DNA from: Fibrivirga algicola
GTDB taxonomy: Bacteria; Bacteroidota; Bacteroidia; Cytophagales; Spirosomataceae
NCBI RefSeq assembly: GCF_011742925.1
Contig: NZ_WAEL01000001.1
Location: 1,214,403-1,278,402, forward strand
Length of the DNA stretch: 64,000 nucleotides
Reading direction: 5' to 3'
The position numbers and the translations under genes were made by a program. Positions within the stretch are counted from its first letter, which is position 1; every line of letters starts with the position of its first letter. This document shows, in pieces, positions 16,129-24,310 of this stretch. The notes under the pieces were generated by a model, which was given only the letters and a program-made list of their open reading frames with translations, did not search any database and was not told the DNA's origin.

Positions 16129-16725
16129 CTACGCTCCACCTAATTCACCCAGAATCCGGCGTGTTATCGCAACATGTTCTTTAAAAACAGCAAGTGCCAA
16201 TGTTGCCAGATGCCGGGTCTGACTTTCAGCTGCACCTGTTTTACCTGTCGAATTTTTCAGGTAATTCTGAGCCAGATCACGTAGAAACTCATGATTTTCG
16301 AGTTGCGCCTGTATATATGCTTTGTCAAAAGCCGTTCCTTTGGCTGTCGTCTTGATTTTGTTGAGCGTAGCCTGTGCTTTTGCATCCATAGCCGGTACAG
16401 GTGTACCCAAATCTTTCAGCACACTCGTTACTGACTTGGCTTCCTCCAGTTCAAACCCAGCAAACTCCTTCGCATTTTTCTGAGTGGCTTTGCTCACGGC
16501 TATTTGGCTGGTAGCCAGCGAAAGTTCGGCGGGACCAATGACCCCCTGCCGAAATTCTTTTTCGTTGGTTGCCTGGGGAACCTGACCTAATGCGCTAACA
16601 CCAGTTTCAATACCAGCCGACTGTAATAGGGAAGTAAATGCAGGTAAACCAGCACTCAGGAGGAGTGTGTTAGTTAGCGATTTTTTAAAGAACACCCGGC
16701 GGGGCGTTTTTTCGGAACAATCCAT
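16129..16725 (-). CDS. DUF4142 (ferritin-like) exported protein, reverse-oriented in the array
   Basis: A 198-residue protein with an N-terminal twin-arginine-like start (TPRRVFFKKSLTN) and a hydrophobic stretch, then a four-helix-bundle region of the DUF4142 type, with FDKAYIQAQLENHEFLRDL as the clearest family segment. DUF4142 proteins are periplasmic ferritin-like helical bundles of unknown activity, widespread in Bacteroidota. It is one of the few genes inside the arrays on the minus strand, lying between sites 17 and 18, and its base composition is closer to the backbone than its neighbours. It may be a cassette captured in reverse or a later insertion. Confidence 0.85.
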   Translation of the reverse strand: MDCSEKTPRRVFFKKSLTNTLLLSAGLPAFTSLLQSAGIETGVSALGQVPQATNEKEFRQGVIGPAELSLATSQIAVSKATQKNAKEFAGFELEEAKSVTSVLKDLGTPVPAMDAKAQATLNKIKTTAKGTAFDKAYIQAQLENHEFLRDLAQNYLKNSTGKTGAAESQTRHLATLALAVFKEHVAITRRILGELGGA

Positions 16726-17017
16726 GATTGTAATATTAAAAGGTGAACTAAGTAAAACTCAGCAGTCTAAAACAGTCTATCCCAAGAGCTGATCGGAACA
16801 GCCACGTAACTGGGTTGCCAGTAAGAAATCAATGCCAATAGAGTTAACTGGCTAATGAACCTATATGATACAATATTATTTCTTTTTGCGAGGGAACGGC
16901 CACAGTAAACGGCTTAGGGCTCCTGTTTATCCAATTCATCGGATTCGTGCGTTGTTGTCCGCTCCGCACGGGTCAGCTTCCCGGCGACAGGGAGCACGTT
17001 CCGTAGGAAGCCAAGCA

Positions 17018-17105
17018 GCCCAACCAGCAAGGGGTGTAAAGGTTGGACGCTATGCTTGTAGTTTTGAGTGATCTCAACCACCATCAACCCCTTGGGCCGT
17101 TGGGT
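17018..17105 (+). repeat. attC-like site 18 (subtype II)
   Basis: Left box GCCCAAC 17018-17024, right box GTTGGGT 17099-17105. Inner arms CAAGGGGTG and CAACCCCTTG pair with an unpaired A instead of G. Preceded by the subtype II block (GTGCGTTGTTGTCCGCTCCGC, GGCGACAGGGAGCACGTTCC). Confidence 0.75.
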
Positions 17106-17188
17106 GATGCCAAAAAGCTGAAAAACAGCGTAGTGGTCGGGTTTCGGTCGACACGAGATATTTGTTCACCAGTTAGATTAGTTATGAA

Positions 17189-17572
17189 ATGAAGACCAAG
17201 ATTTTCGGATTGCTATTTTTTGCTTTTCTTCAATCTTGTATACTAAAATCTGACTGCGAAAACGAGTTAATTTCAGCTTTGAACAGCGACGATGATAAAC
17301 TAAGCCTGTTTCTTTTTACTAGAGACTGTGGGGCTACCACAGCAACGTCGGTTCAACTTTTGCTACGTAGTAAAGAGGATAATCTAACTGATAATGAAAC
17401 GGGCAATATCTTTGTGGCAGATGGTAAGCCTACGTTAGAAAGTTACAGAGAAGCTGTTTCCGTAAAATGGATTAGTAAAAATGTTGTAGAAGTTCAATTC
17501 GACAAAACCTTAAGAGTTTTCGAGCAAGATACTACCTGGGGAAGCACTAAAATTAAGTATCTGCTCAAATAG
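17189..17572 (+). CDS. Cassette gene: small lipoprotein
   Basis: A 127-residue protein with signal peptide and lipobox (FAFLQSC, Cys 17). The mature part includes DCENELISALNS and FTRDCGATTATSVQLLL and ends in a positively charged strand. No family recognised by name, though similar small lipoproteins with a conserved DCGATT segment are common as hypothetical genes in Bacteroidota. Single gene between sites 18 and 19. Confidence 0.72.
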   Translation: MKTKIFGLLFFAFLQSCILKSDCENELISALNSDDDKLSLFLFTRDCGATTATSVQLLLRSKEDNLTDNETGNIFVADGKPTLESYREAVSVKWISKNVVEVQFDKTLRVFEQDTTWGSTKIKYLLK

Positions 17573-17627
17573 CGATAAAATGGCGTGTTGCGGGCGACAG
17601 GGAGCCCATCCCGAGGGCGGGTTTGCA

Positions 17628-17714
17628 GCCTAACCCAATGAGGGTGTAAGGTTGGAAGTGATTTGTGTTCAGTAACGTAGCGCGCTCATCCATCAGCCCT
17701 CTGGGGCGTTGGGT
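17628..17714 (+). repeat. attC-like site 19 (subtype II)
   Basis: Left box GCCTAAC 17628-17634, right box GTTGGGT 17708-17714. Inner arms ATGAGGGTG and CAGCCCTCTG pair partially. Subtype II upstream block with GGGCGACAGGGAGCCCATCC. Confidence 0.7.
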
Positions 17715-18136
17715 GGCCCATTTAAGCGGCCGTTCCACGTTACTTGCGACAGTATAACGACTTGGTGATGAGCGTTCTTTTGTTGGTGTTTCGTGTTCTG
17801 GTTGAGAGGTTAATGGCCGTTTGACAGCGCGTTTTTGTGGATGTGCAATGTACCTGGCGACAGATTGGTCACCGCTGGACAGAACGATCAAAATGCATTT
17901 CAGCCGACACAGTAACGTACCTGAGCGCCACCGCCTGACAGCCTCGGCTTGCTTGGCTCGGCCTCTCTCGGTTTCAGCGGTTATGTGCGTTTGTGGTTAG
18001 CGCTGCGGGGTCCACTTACCTCGGACAGGAAACTGCTGGAGCGTTCAACGCGACACCCAACGAAGCAGAGGGTGTAAAGGTTGTCACGTACCTGCGTTTT
18101 GGCTTATCTTGTGTTCACCATCAGCCCTCTGGGGCG
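17708..18136 (+). repeat. Second empty cassette: framework without gene
   Basis: About 429 bases between the right boxes of sites 19 and 20 with the full series of framework motifs (CTTGCGACAG, GTTTGACAGCGCG, CCTGGCGACAG, CAGCCGACAC, CGCCTGACAGCCTCGG, TGCGGGGTCCACTTACC) and no credible gene. Same order and length as the empty cassette at 6566-6999. Confidence 0.65.
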
Positions 18137-18142
18137 TTGGGT
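18055..18142 (+). repeat. attC-like site 20
   Basis: Left box ACCCAAC 18055-18061, right box GTTGGGT 18136-18142. Inner arms GCAGAGGGTG and CAGCCCTCTG with an unpaired G. Confidence 0.75.
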
Positions 18143-18340
18143 GATTCAGTCATGTAAGTGGCGTCGGCACGTTACGTCTGACAAGGTAACAAATTGACAA
18201 TGAGTGCTATTTTTAGGTTTGCCACGTGCCTGTTGACAGGCCAAAGTCTGGTGGACAGCACGTATAAAAAGCGTTTCGGCCGACAAGGCAACGTACGTAG
18301 GAGAGATTAGACGAGTGAGATAAATCCTGACCAGTACACT

Positions 18341-18559
18341 ATGACTAGGAAACACTACACTATAATTGGGACATCGGTTATCCCTCTATTACTGCTGCTG
18401 ATTATATGCCTTGCACTTAACTGGAACCCTTTGCAGCTACTGGTTGGGCGATTTGTTCCTGAGTTGTTGCCCTATTATTGGCTTGGCTATTTGGTTTTGG
18501 TTGGCTATTGGTTGTTAGGCCTCTATAGTGGACTCAAAGCTCAACGAGCAAGATCTTAA
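18341..18559 (+). CDS. Cassette gene: 72-residue two-helix membrane protein (copy 2)
   Basis: Near-identical to the gene at 11265-11483 (MTRKHYTIIG here). The upstream leader and the downstream TAAGTGTATTAG are also shared, so the whole cassette has been duplicated. It is flanked by sites 20 and 21. Few amino-acid differences, most of them conservative, suggest the protein is still under selection. Confidence 0.75.
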   Translation: MTRKHYTIIGTSVIPLLLLLIICLALNWNPLQLLVGRFVPELLPYYWLGYLVLVGYWLLGLYSGLKAQRARS

Positions 18560-18622
18560 GTGTATTAGCTCTGCTTGGGTCCACTTACCTCTGACAGGAA
18601 TCACGCGGAGTGCGACGCAGCA

Positions 18623-18708
18623 GCCCAACAAGCGAAGGGTGAAAAGGTCGTGGTAACGTACCTGTGTTTGGCTTAACTTTCGGCCATCAGCCCTTCGTGG
18701 CGTTGGGT
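18623..18708 (+). repeat. attC-like site 21 (last of array 1)
   Basis: Left box GCCCAAC 18623-18629, right box GTTGGGT 18702-18708. Inner arms GCGAAGGGTG and CAGCCCTTCG with an unpaired G. Only a short downstream framework (to about 18760) follows, and no further left box is found until 59.0 kb. Confidence 0.75.
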
Positions 18709-18836
18709 GACCCATCCAAGTCAGTGGGCGTTTTACGTTTCGGTTGACAGCGTACGTACTTAACTTATTGAGTGAGGTAGCTAGAGCATACTAACGCTTG
18801 CGGGCGAGGATGGGTCAAGCCAGAAAGAACGCCTTT

Positions 18837-19214
18837 ATGTGTCCACTACGACTCATGGTCCTCATCGCTTTGCTAGGCAGTTGCCGAACACAGGAACCAC
18901 AACCCGCACCAACTTATACGAATCAGGTGGGTATGGTTCACGCCAAGACTACTACGCGAGGAGGCCCATCGCAATACATCCTCGAAGATGGCGACGAGTC
19001 GTCGGCAACGCTTCGTCGCTACCTGGTCACTAATTTTCCCGATAGCCTGCGGCAGTATATGCTAGGCAGGACGTATGGTGCCCCGGTTATTTTTAGCGGT
19101 GTTACCTCTTTGGTACTCAAGCCAGTTATTGAACCCTCAGCATACGATGGCACTGAAACAGATTACGAACTACCCACCATTGAGCTAACCGCCATTCGTC
19201 GAAAACAATTATAG
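18837..19214 (+). CDS. Small lipoprotein after the array end
   Basis: From ATG 18837 the protein is about 125 residues, starting MCPLRLMVLIALLGSC, a clear lipoprotein signal with lipobox LLGSC (Cys 16). The frame extends 13 codons upstream, but that extension would spoil the signal peptide. The mature region is Thr/Glu-rich and unlike any family I know. It follows the right box of site 21 but is not closed by a site of its own, so it is the first gene outside array 1 or a cassette whose site was lost. Confidence 0.65.
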   Translation: MCPLRLMVLIALLGSCRTQEPQPAPTYTNQVGMVHAKTTTRGGPSQYILEDGDESSATLRRYLVTNFPDSLRQYMLGRTYGAPVIFSGVTSLVLKPVIEPSAYDGTETDYELPTIELTAIRRKQL

Positions 19215-19365
19215 CTTGGATTTGTACGAGTCGGCTTTGCGTGGTTGTGGTTCCTGTAATAAAGTGCCTGTGGATGTGCGACCAATGGCAATTGACAACA
19301 TAGGAGAGAAAATCTCGTGAGCGCATGAAAGGGTGTCACTTAGAGCTACTCAACAAATTTCGACG

Positions 19366-19846
19366 ATGAAAATGGTCCATTATTGTCCGCGCGCTGTGGC
19401 GCTGAGTATCATTAGGCTCTGTGTGGGTCTGGGCTGTAAGGACGAGGTGGTTTTTCAGCCCGACCAGCCCACTGTGGTCAAAGAACCAACTCAAAGCGGA
19501 TGCAGTGACGGTACTTGTTGCAACAAGTCGCCTAAGTTCATTTTTGAGTATGAGGAGACGGTAGTAGGGGAACCTGTTGTACTTGGTGGCCCTCCGTATG
19601 ATAGCGACCGGGGGCTTGGCTTTGACAGAGGGGTATCCAGTAGGAGCGGCAAACCGTTCTACAATAGAGTTGCTGAGATCTGTGACCTGTGTCATGACAA
19701 GGTGAAAGGACTCTCCTTATCGCCAGCCGTTATTACCAGAGACACCACCTTTAAACCGGACTACCGGGTTTGGGGACGTATCTACACGGGGGCGCCGGGA
19801 ACCAGTACGGTTTATTTACATTGACCGCATTGAGCGACTTAAATAA
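19366..19846 (+). pseudogene. Cysteine-rich lipoprotein with C-terminal frameshift
   Basis: Starts near ATG 19366 (MKMVHYCPRAVALS) with a lipobox-like VGLGC, then a Cys-rich stretch (SGCSDGTCCNK, ICDLCHDKV). The open frame stops at 19822-19824 after DYRVWGRIYTGAPG. In the next frame the DNA reads RFIYIDRIERLK then TAA at 19844-19846, which matches the end of the neighbouring paralogue (YALKIDRIEKMD after YRIWGQIY). A small indel around 19790-19812 therefore seems to have changed the C-terminus. Confidence 0.55.
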
Positions 19847-19868
19847 GGCTATCTAAACTGATTCGCTA

Positions 19869-20252
19869 GTGTTCTTTTATTTATTGTTTCGCGTTGCGTG
19901 TAAAGACTGTTGCAGCCAGTTAGAAGCAGCCATTCCACGATTGGCAGCCCGATTAAATGGCGTTTCAGTCGGGAGACTAACTCAGGATGATCCGTTCTTA
20001 ACCCTCAATGAAATTGTTTATGATAGCGAGCCATTTGCCGGAACTCCCAAGAAGATAACGTTGCTGTTTATGTGCGATGGCGAACAGGAGAAACTGGCTG
20101 CTTTTGCTCAACAACAGGCCAAAGCTCCCGACTACAACCCTAATCAAAAATATCGCATCTGGGGGCAAATTTATGAGGTTGACTCGCTTACTACTTTCAT
20201 TCCAGACCGTGAATACGCATTGAAAATTGATCGTATTGAAAAGATGGACTAA
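19869..20252 (+). CDS. Paralogue of the upstream Cys-rich protein
   Basis: Up to 127 residues, starting at GTG 19869. Contains ACKDCCSQLEAAIPRL near the N-terminus and ends QKYRIWGQIYEVDSLT...IDRIEKMD. The R-x-W-G-x-I-Y segment and IDRIE end are shared with 19366-19846, so the two are tandem paralogues. The N-terminus is short for a lipoprotein signal and may be truncated. Function unknown. Confidence 0.6.
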   Translation: MFFYLLFRVACKDCCSQLEAAIPRLAARLNGVSVGRLTQDDPFLTLNEIVYDSEPFAGTPKKITLLFMCDGEQEKLAAFAQQQAKAPDYNPNQKYRIWGQIYEVDSLTTFIPDREYALKIDRIEKMD

Positions 20253-20386
20253 CTACTATAAACTACTTACTACGATCCGCCGTATTAAGTCTACCTTGGC
20301 TCTCCGTTGAGCTGGCCTGCGAAAAGAAGCGGGTGCTTTCAAGCTTAATATAACTATTACTTATATAACAACGATAAAGTTTGTAC

Positions 20387-20827
20387 ATGGCACGAATGAC
20401 TGAACGAGAAAGATTATTGATTGGTCCTGACAAGGAAATAATATTACTTGAATTTGATTACGACAGCAGCCCTGTATTAGAGGTAGATGCCTTTCTAGGT
20501 AGTTACTCTGACGATGTCATGCTCAAATATGCTAATGCCAAAGACCCTTTGGGGCAATTCTGGAATAAAGCAGAAACGGTATGTATGATAGCCTGTTGTG
20601 GTATTTATGCATTTGATCTTTGGCCGGACAACATCGCTAAAGTCGTTCAAGAACTTGATAAAGTAGGTTTACTGAAACAGCTTGAAAATTTAAAGAATCA
20701 AGTATTAAACAGTAGTGAGCAAATTGTTAGCTATTATAGACTTAATCAAAATTTTGCTAAAGTGTCCTTCCTGGAGTTACTTAATTATTTAATCACAGAA
20801 GTCAAAAGTAGCTCATTATATAAATAA
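20387..20827 (+). CDS. Soluble protein, possible DUF6331-type immunity protein
   Basis: About 146 residues from ATG 20387 (MARMTERERL). The middle contains FWNKAETVCMIACCGIYAFDLWP, similar in form to DUF6331 proteins, in which a W-x-x-x-E-T-x-C...CCG-x-x-AF pattern recurs; that assignment is from memory and tentative. No signal peptide. First of three AT-rich + strand genes (20.4-21.8 kb) resembling toxin-immunity gene strings. Confidence 0.6.
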   Translation: MARMTERERLLIGPDKEIILLEFDYDSSPVLEVDAFLGSYSDDVMLKYANAKDPLGQFWNKAETVCMIACCGIYAFDLWPDNIAKVVQELDKVGLLKQLENLKNQVLNSSEQIVSYYRLNQNFAKVSFLELLNYLITEVKSSSLYK

Positions 20828-20878
20828 TATTATATTGTTCCTTACGTTCATAGAAGTCATATTCTATTTTGATTTTCT

Positions 20879-20899
20879 TAACATATTCACGCTTATAAA
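20879..20899 (+). promoter_or_regulatory. Shared leader element (copy 1)
   Basis: A 21-base stretch, TAACATATTCACGCTTATAAA, matches 21188-21208 at 18 of 21 positions. Both copies lie just upstream of a start codon, so a common promoter or translation leader is likely. Confidence 0.4.
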
Positions 20900-20903
20900 A
20901 CAG

Positions 20904-21182
20904 ATGAAGAAGGTTGCTATAAAACTCTCTAATGATGAATATAACACTGTAAAAAGCTGTTTTATCCAGCACAATAACTTCGACTACATATTTCATCAAG
21001 AGAACCTTTTTTGTCAACATGATAAAGTTGAACTCCTTATTCCTCTTAGGCAATTCGACAACTTTATGATGGAATTAGCAGAAACTAGAAGAGCCAAAGG
21101 AACTATTAACAGCATTCATACAAGTTTTGGACGTAAAGTAGATTCGATAATAGATAGACTTACCACCGAGTTTTATGGATAG
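20904..21182 (+). CDS. Small soluble protein, immunity-like
   Basis: About 92 residues from ATG 20904 (MKKVAIKLSNDEYNTVKSC). The frame is open upstream but that part is a low-complexity Phe/Ile-rich leader, unlikely to be translated. Preceded by a leader element TAACATATTCACGCTTATA that recurs before the next gene. No family recognised. Confidence 0.6.
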   Translation: MKKVAIKLSNDEYNTVKSCFIQHNNFDYIFHQENLFCQHDKVELLIPLRQFDNFMMELAETRRAKGTINSIHTSFGRKVDSIIDRLTTEFYG

Positions 21183-21187
21183 TCGAA

Positions 21188-21208
21188 TAACATAACCACG
21201 CTTATACA
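21188..21208 (+). promoter_or_regulatory. Shared leader element (copy 2)
   Basis: TAACATAACCACGCTTATACA, 18 of 21 positions as at 20879-20899, here 20 bases before the ATG at 21229. Confidence 0.4.
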
Positions 21209-21228
21209 ATAAAAATAGCCGACTCTAT

Positions 21229-21759
21229 ATGGATTATAGCACTCTAGAACAAGCGATCAGACGAGTCAATCTGCCATTTCTTGAGTCAATTGGGTTTAAG
21301 GTCTGCAAAGAATCAAAAGGGAATATTGAACTCGAAACACAGCAAACATTTATAAGAATTCGGTTTCATTACAGCTTACCTGGCTTGGAAGTGTACTTCG
21401 GCACTAAGGAGAGTAGTGAAGATGAATTGAGCTTTAACGATATTCATAATCTCTTAGGATTGTCGATTTCCTCTAAATCAACAGAAGCCTATCTAGATCA
21501 AATCAATTCTATAATTAACGAGAACAAAACCCTTTTGGTTGACAATCAGGACTTTTATAAAAAGTCTTTGAAATGGAAAGACAAGCAAAACGAAGCCTAC
21601 AACTTTACCATGCAAATGAGCTTTGCTTTAAATAAGGCAGATGCTTACTGGCAGAAAGGTGATTATGCTCTTTTCGTTAATGAGCTACTGCCCTACAAAC
21701 CGGCCTTATCTAATTCATACCTCAAAAAAATAGTTATGGCTGAAAAGAGGCTTGTATAA
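21229..21759 (+). CDS. 176-residue soluble protein, unknown
   Basis: Starts MDYSTLEQAIRRVNLPFLESIGF, with a strand-rich first half (FIRIRFHYSLPGLEVYFG) and a helical second half ending KIVMAEKRLV. Resembles immunity-type proteins in size and composition, but no family is recognised. Third gene in the 20.4-21.8 kb string; a 240-base gene-free stretch follows. Confidence 0.65.
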   Translation: MDYSTLEQAIRRVNLPFLESIGFKVCKESKGNIELETQQTFIRIRFHYSLPGLEVYFGTKESSEDELSFNDIHNLLGLSISSKSTEAYLDQINSIINENKTLLVDNQDFYKKSLKWKDKQNEAYNFTMQMSFALNKADAYWQKGDYALFVNELLPYKPALSNSYLKKIVMAEKRLV

Positions 21760-22006
21760 CTTATAATTTAGGACATTTTCTAGTTTAACAGTCAGAAGCA
21801 TTTTGATACATTACAGGGAATAGTCTCATAACATATTCTTAGTTACAGAGCTCGTCTGGGAAATGTACAAACTAGCTGATGGTTAGACATTTGTATATTT
21901 CCTAGACGGGATCTATAACTACACTTATGTTATTCGACTTAAACAATAAGTAAACTTCAAAAATGAATACTGACCTGATTGGAAAAGTACAATCTACAGC
22001 TTTATT

Positions 22007-22372
22007 CTAATAGTACTCCACTTTTTTTGAATGATCATGAAAGCGGATATGGTCATCAACTCCCCCAATATCAATCAAATTGCCAGAACAGTCAAAAATG
22101 GTTAGTATATCTTCAAATGAACTGCTGTTCTTATTTTCAACAACTAGGAAATAGTCGTTGTCGTAGTATCTCACTGTTATTTCTATACTTTCCTCATAAT
22201 GCTGTTGAAAGAAGTCTAATTTGTGATTTTGCCAAGTAATATTCTTTAATGACTCCTCAGTAAAACAAGAGGAATTAATCATGGCTGAACTGACATTCTC
22301 TTTCGATCTACACATTTGAACTGTGGATAGAAAACCAACTAGAACAGCAATTACAGAAATGAACTTTCTCAT
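22007..22372 (-). CDS. Small exported protein
   Basis: A 121-residue protein with an N-terminal signal-like helix (MRKFISVIAVLVGFLSTVQMC), the Cys at 21 being a possible lipidation site. The mature part is beta-rich (DYFLVVENKNSS; ILTIFDCSGNLIDIGGV). AT-rich. No family recognised. Confidence 0.6.
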   Translation of the reverse strand: MRKFISVIAVLVGFLSTVQMCRSKENVSSAMINSSCFTEESLKNITWQNHKLDFFQQHYEESIEITVRYYDNDYFLVVENKNSSSFEDILTIFDCSGNLIDIGGVDDHIRFHDHSKKVEYY

Positions 22373-22483
22373 AACCTTTGGATAAAATAAGATCTATAAT
22401 ATACAGACTATTACCAGAATAGAGTATCGCTCATTTTTGTTATATAAGTGGTGATATGTTAAGGAATTCTGTGGCTAACAGAC

Positions 22484-22936
22484 TTAATCTTCGATAGGAG
22501 CTGCCAAGGCTTCACTAATGCCATAGGCAGCCAACCCTTCGCACGTGGCGATTAGAACTGCCGTATCTAAGTAGGCTCGCAAATACACCACTTTGCCCCA
22601 GCGCATTTTTATCAGATGTAGCCCCTCATTGACATAGCTTGATCCATCAGCCGGGGTTGCCCGGTCTGTCCATTCGACGGCAATCGTTGTCATCCAGGGC
22701 CAGCCACTGACAGCCACACTGCGGATCTCAAAGTTCAATCCAGGGAAAAGCCGAAATAAGCGAGCAAACCATTCTCGCATGGCTGGAATACTATGACGAG
22801 TGCCCCCCAGCGTATGTTTGCCACTGAACGTATGGGTAATCGAAGGCGATATGCCTTTCAACATTGATTCGTAGTCTCCGTGACTTAACCGCTCGAAATT
22901 CTGAAGGACGATCTTTTTGACAATGCGATGGTACAT
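22484..22936 (-). CDS. SnoaL/NTF2-like protein
   Basis: About 150 residues from the ATG at 22936 (MYHRIVKKIVLQNFERLSHGDYESM); the open frame extends 22 codons further but without family character. The segment GDYESMLKGISPSITHTFSG and the central FEIRSVAVSGWPWMTTIAVEW with HLIKMRWGKVVYLRAYLDT are typical of the SnoaL-like cone fold. Ligand and reaction unknown. Transcribed away from the pseudogene remnant at 23.0-23.5 kb. Confidence 0.75.
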   Translation of the reverse strand: MYHRIVKKIVLQNFERLSHGDYESMLKGISPSITHTFSGKHTLGGTRHSIPAMREWFARLFRLFPGLNFEIRSVAVSGWPWMTTIAVEWTDRATPADGSSYVNEGLHLIKMRWGKVVYLRAYLDTAVLIATCEGLAAYGISEALAAPIED

Positions 22937-22984
22937 AACGTTGTAAAATAGTAGGGTAGTTGATAATCGGTTGTCTATTTGCTC

Positions 22985-23484
22985 TTGTTGTATAATCTCC
23001 ACTACGTTAAATACCCCTCAAATGGCGAATCTATCACGACCTTCCTTTACGATTCCCAAAATCGGGTCTCTAGTCAAATCTCTGAATCTTACGCCAATGG
23101 CAGTTTATCGTCGACCAACACGAATATATACGAGTTTGACGCTAGGAATAAATCACAACTGGTGTACAAACCTTAATTGACGCCCGTAGGCCAACTCCAC
23201 CCGCTTCGTCTCGGAGAAAAGCTACTTATGTCTATGACCAGGGAGCTAATCCGTACTATAGCATACCAAGTGTAGTGTATCGACTCTTCGGAGGGGGAGG
23301 GGCTAGTAACAGTCCTAACAATTTTGTTCTTGATACATACTCGATATCCGATCAACTTACCGGCCTCTACCCTTCGGATGCTTACACCGAAACTTATGTG
23401 ACAACCAACACCTACCAGGATGGCCTTCTAGTGGAGAGATATTTACGCGGTCAAACTACACGGTTCGTGTACGAAAACTATTAG
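22985..23484 (+). pseudogene. Decayed YD-repeat-like lipoprotein remnant
   Basis: Two frames carry pieces of one protein. The first (about 22985-23176) reads SITTFLYDSQNRVSSQ and YEFDARNKSQLVY; the second (about 23217-23484) reads TYVYDQGANPYYSIPSV and ends RYLRGQTTRFVYENY then a stop. The T-x-x-YD-x-x-NR pattern is that of cell-surface proteins with YD-like repeats common in Bacteroidota. No start codon and a frame change between them mark it as a remnant. Confidence 0.55.
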
Positions 23485-24310
23485 TAAGGGGAGGAGCTAT
23501 ACCCCAAAGCTGCACGAAATTTAGGGTATGGCTGGCTAACGAGTTTGTCAATTAGCTCCGCAGTTGCGGTAAGTAAGCCTCATGCCTCAAAAACGCTCGA
23601 ACAGGCGAACACACTGTAGACTCTTTTACGGACGAGAAAACCTAGCCTAATGGATGTCATCGGCTATATCTTGAAATAGTTCATTAACATACTACGTCGT
23701 CTGAAACCCACCCGGGGATAATACAATTCGCGTGCGTTTGCCACGTCGTATGAAACGTCGCGATCACTTGGCGATCAGCAAGCGATTGGCCAAACACTAA
23801 TCGTGTGTATTGCTAACTCAACCAGTGACTGAAAACGAAACGTTGATTGTTGAGATGACAATTTGAGATAGCAGCTCTCAGGAACAGGATTATCAGAAGC
23901 AACAACCGTTTCGCAAAACGGGCAATTTTTGAAACAATACGTAGCCTGAAGACTCGTACTTTGGCTATCATACTGTTTGAGTGTATAAACTCGCTAAAAC
24001 AAACGCTGCTCGTTACTGGACCGTAGTAACCCTAGTTGCCGATAACAATTAAGTAGTAGCTTTGCTCCATGAGGATGACACCCATGTTATAGTGCCCCTT
24101 CCTGATGTTACCCTAACATCATGCCTTTTTAAAAGGCCTAGTTCCCTATTGGCTTCACATAGGAAATTTATAAATTTATACCTTTCAGAGTAGACAAATA
24201 CGGTTGGTACTGGTAGATTTTATTACTACTAGTGGACGCCATACTTGTCTTGTCTTAGTGGTCATTCATTGGCCTCTGTCAGGTACATCCTCTCATAATC
24301 GTTTGTACTA
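23485..24310. other. Gene-free stretch
   Basis: About 825 bases with many stops in all frames and no recognisable gene, RNA or repeat. Probably decayed DNA following the remnant to its left. Confidence 0.4.

Larger units (their letters stand above)
2037..18760 (+). mobile_element. Integron-like cassette array 1 (21 attC-like sites, no integrase seen)
   Basis: Twenty-one similarly oriented dyad sites of mostly 85-90 bases occur between about 2.2 and 18.7 kb, each with a left box of the form RYYYAAC and a right box of the form GTTRRRY. Nearly every interval holds a single small gene, usually on the + strand and ending shortly before a left box, which is the gene-then-attC order of integron cassettes. 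Two intervals hold no gene. The noncoding DNA around the sites is also shared among cassettes, which is unusual for integrons. No tyrosine recombinase gene is present in the window. The integron reading is an inference from site architecture. Confidence 0.75.

Noticed and set aside
2225..18708. CRISPR array as an explanation for the repeats
   Set aside because: Repeats are far too long and variable, spacing is hundreds of bases, and genes lie between them; no cas genes are present.
2225..18708. Simple MITE or IS family as an explanation for the repeats
   Set aside because: No target-site duplications or transposon-type termini are visible, orientation is uniform, and units alternate strictly with genes, which fits cassettes better. 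Not formally excluded.
19216..19323. Short frame with ALRGCGSCNKVPVDVRP and a natural-looking end
   Set aside because: Only about 40 codons, lacks a start and overlaps the end of another gene; may be a gene tail, but evidence is too thin.
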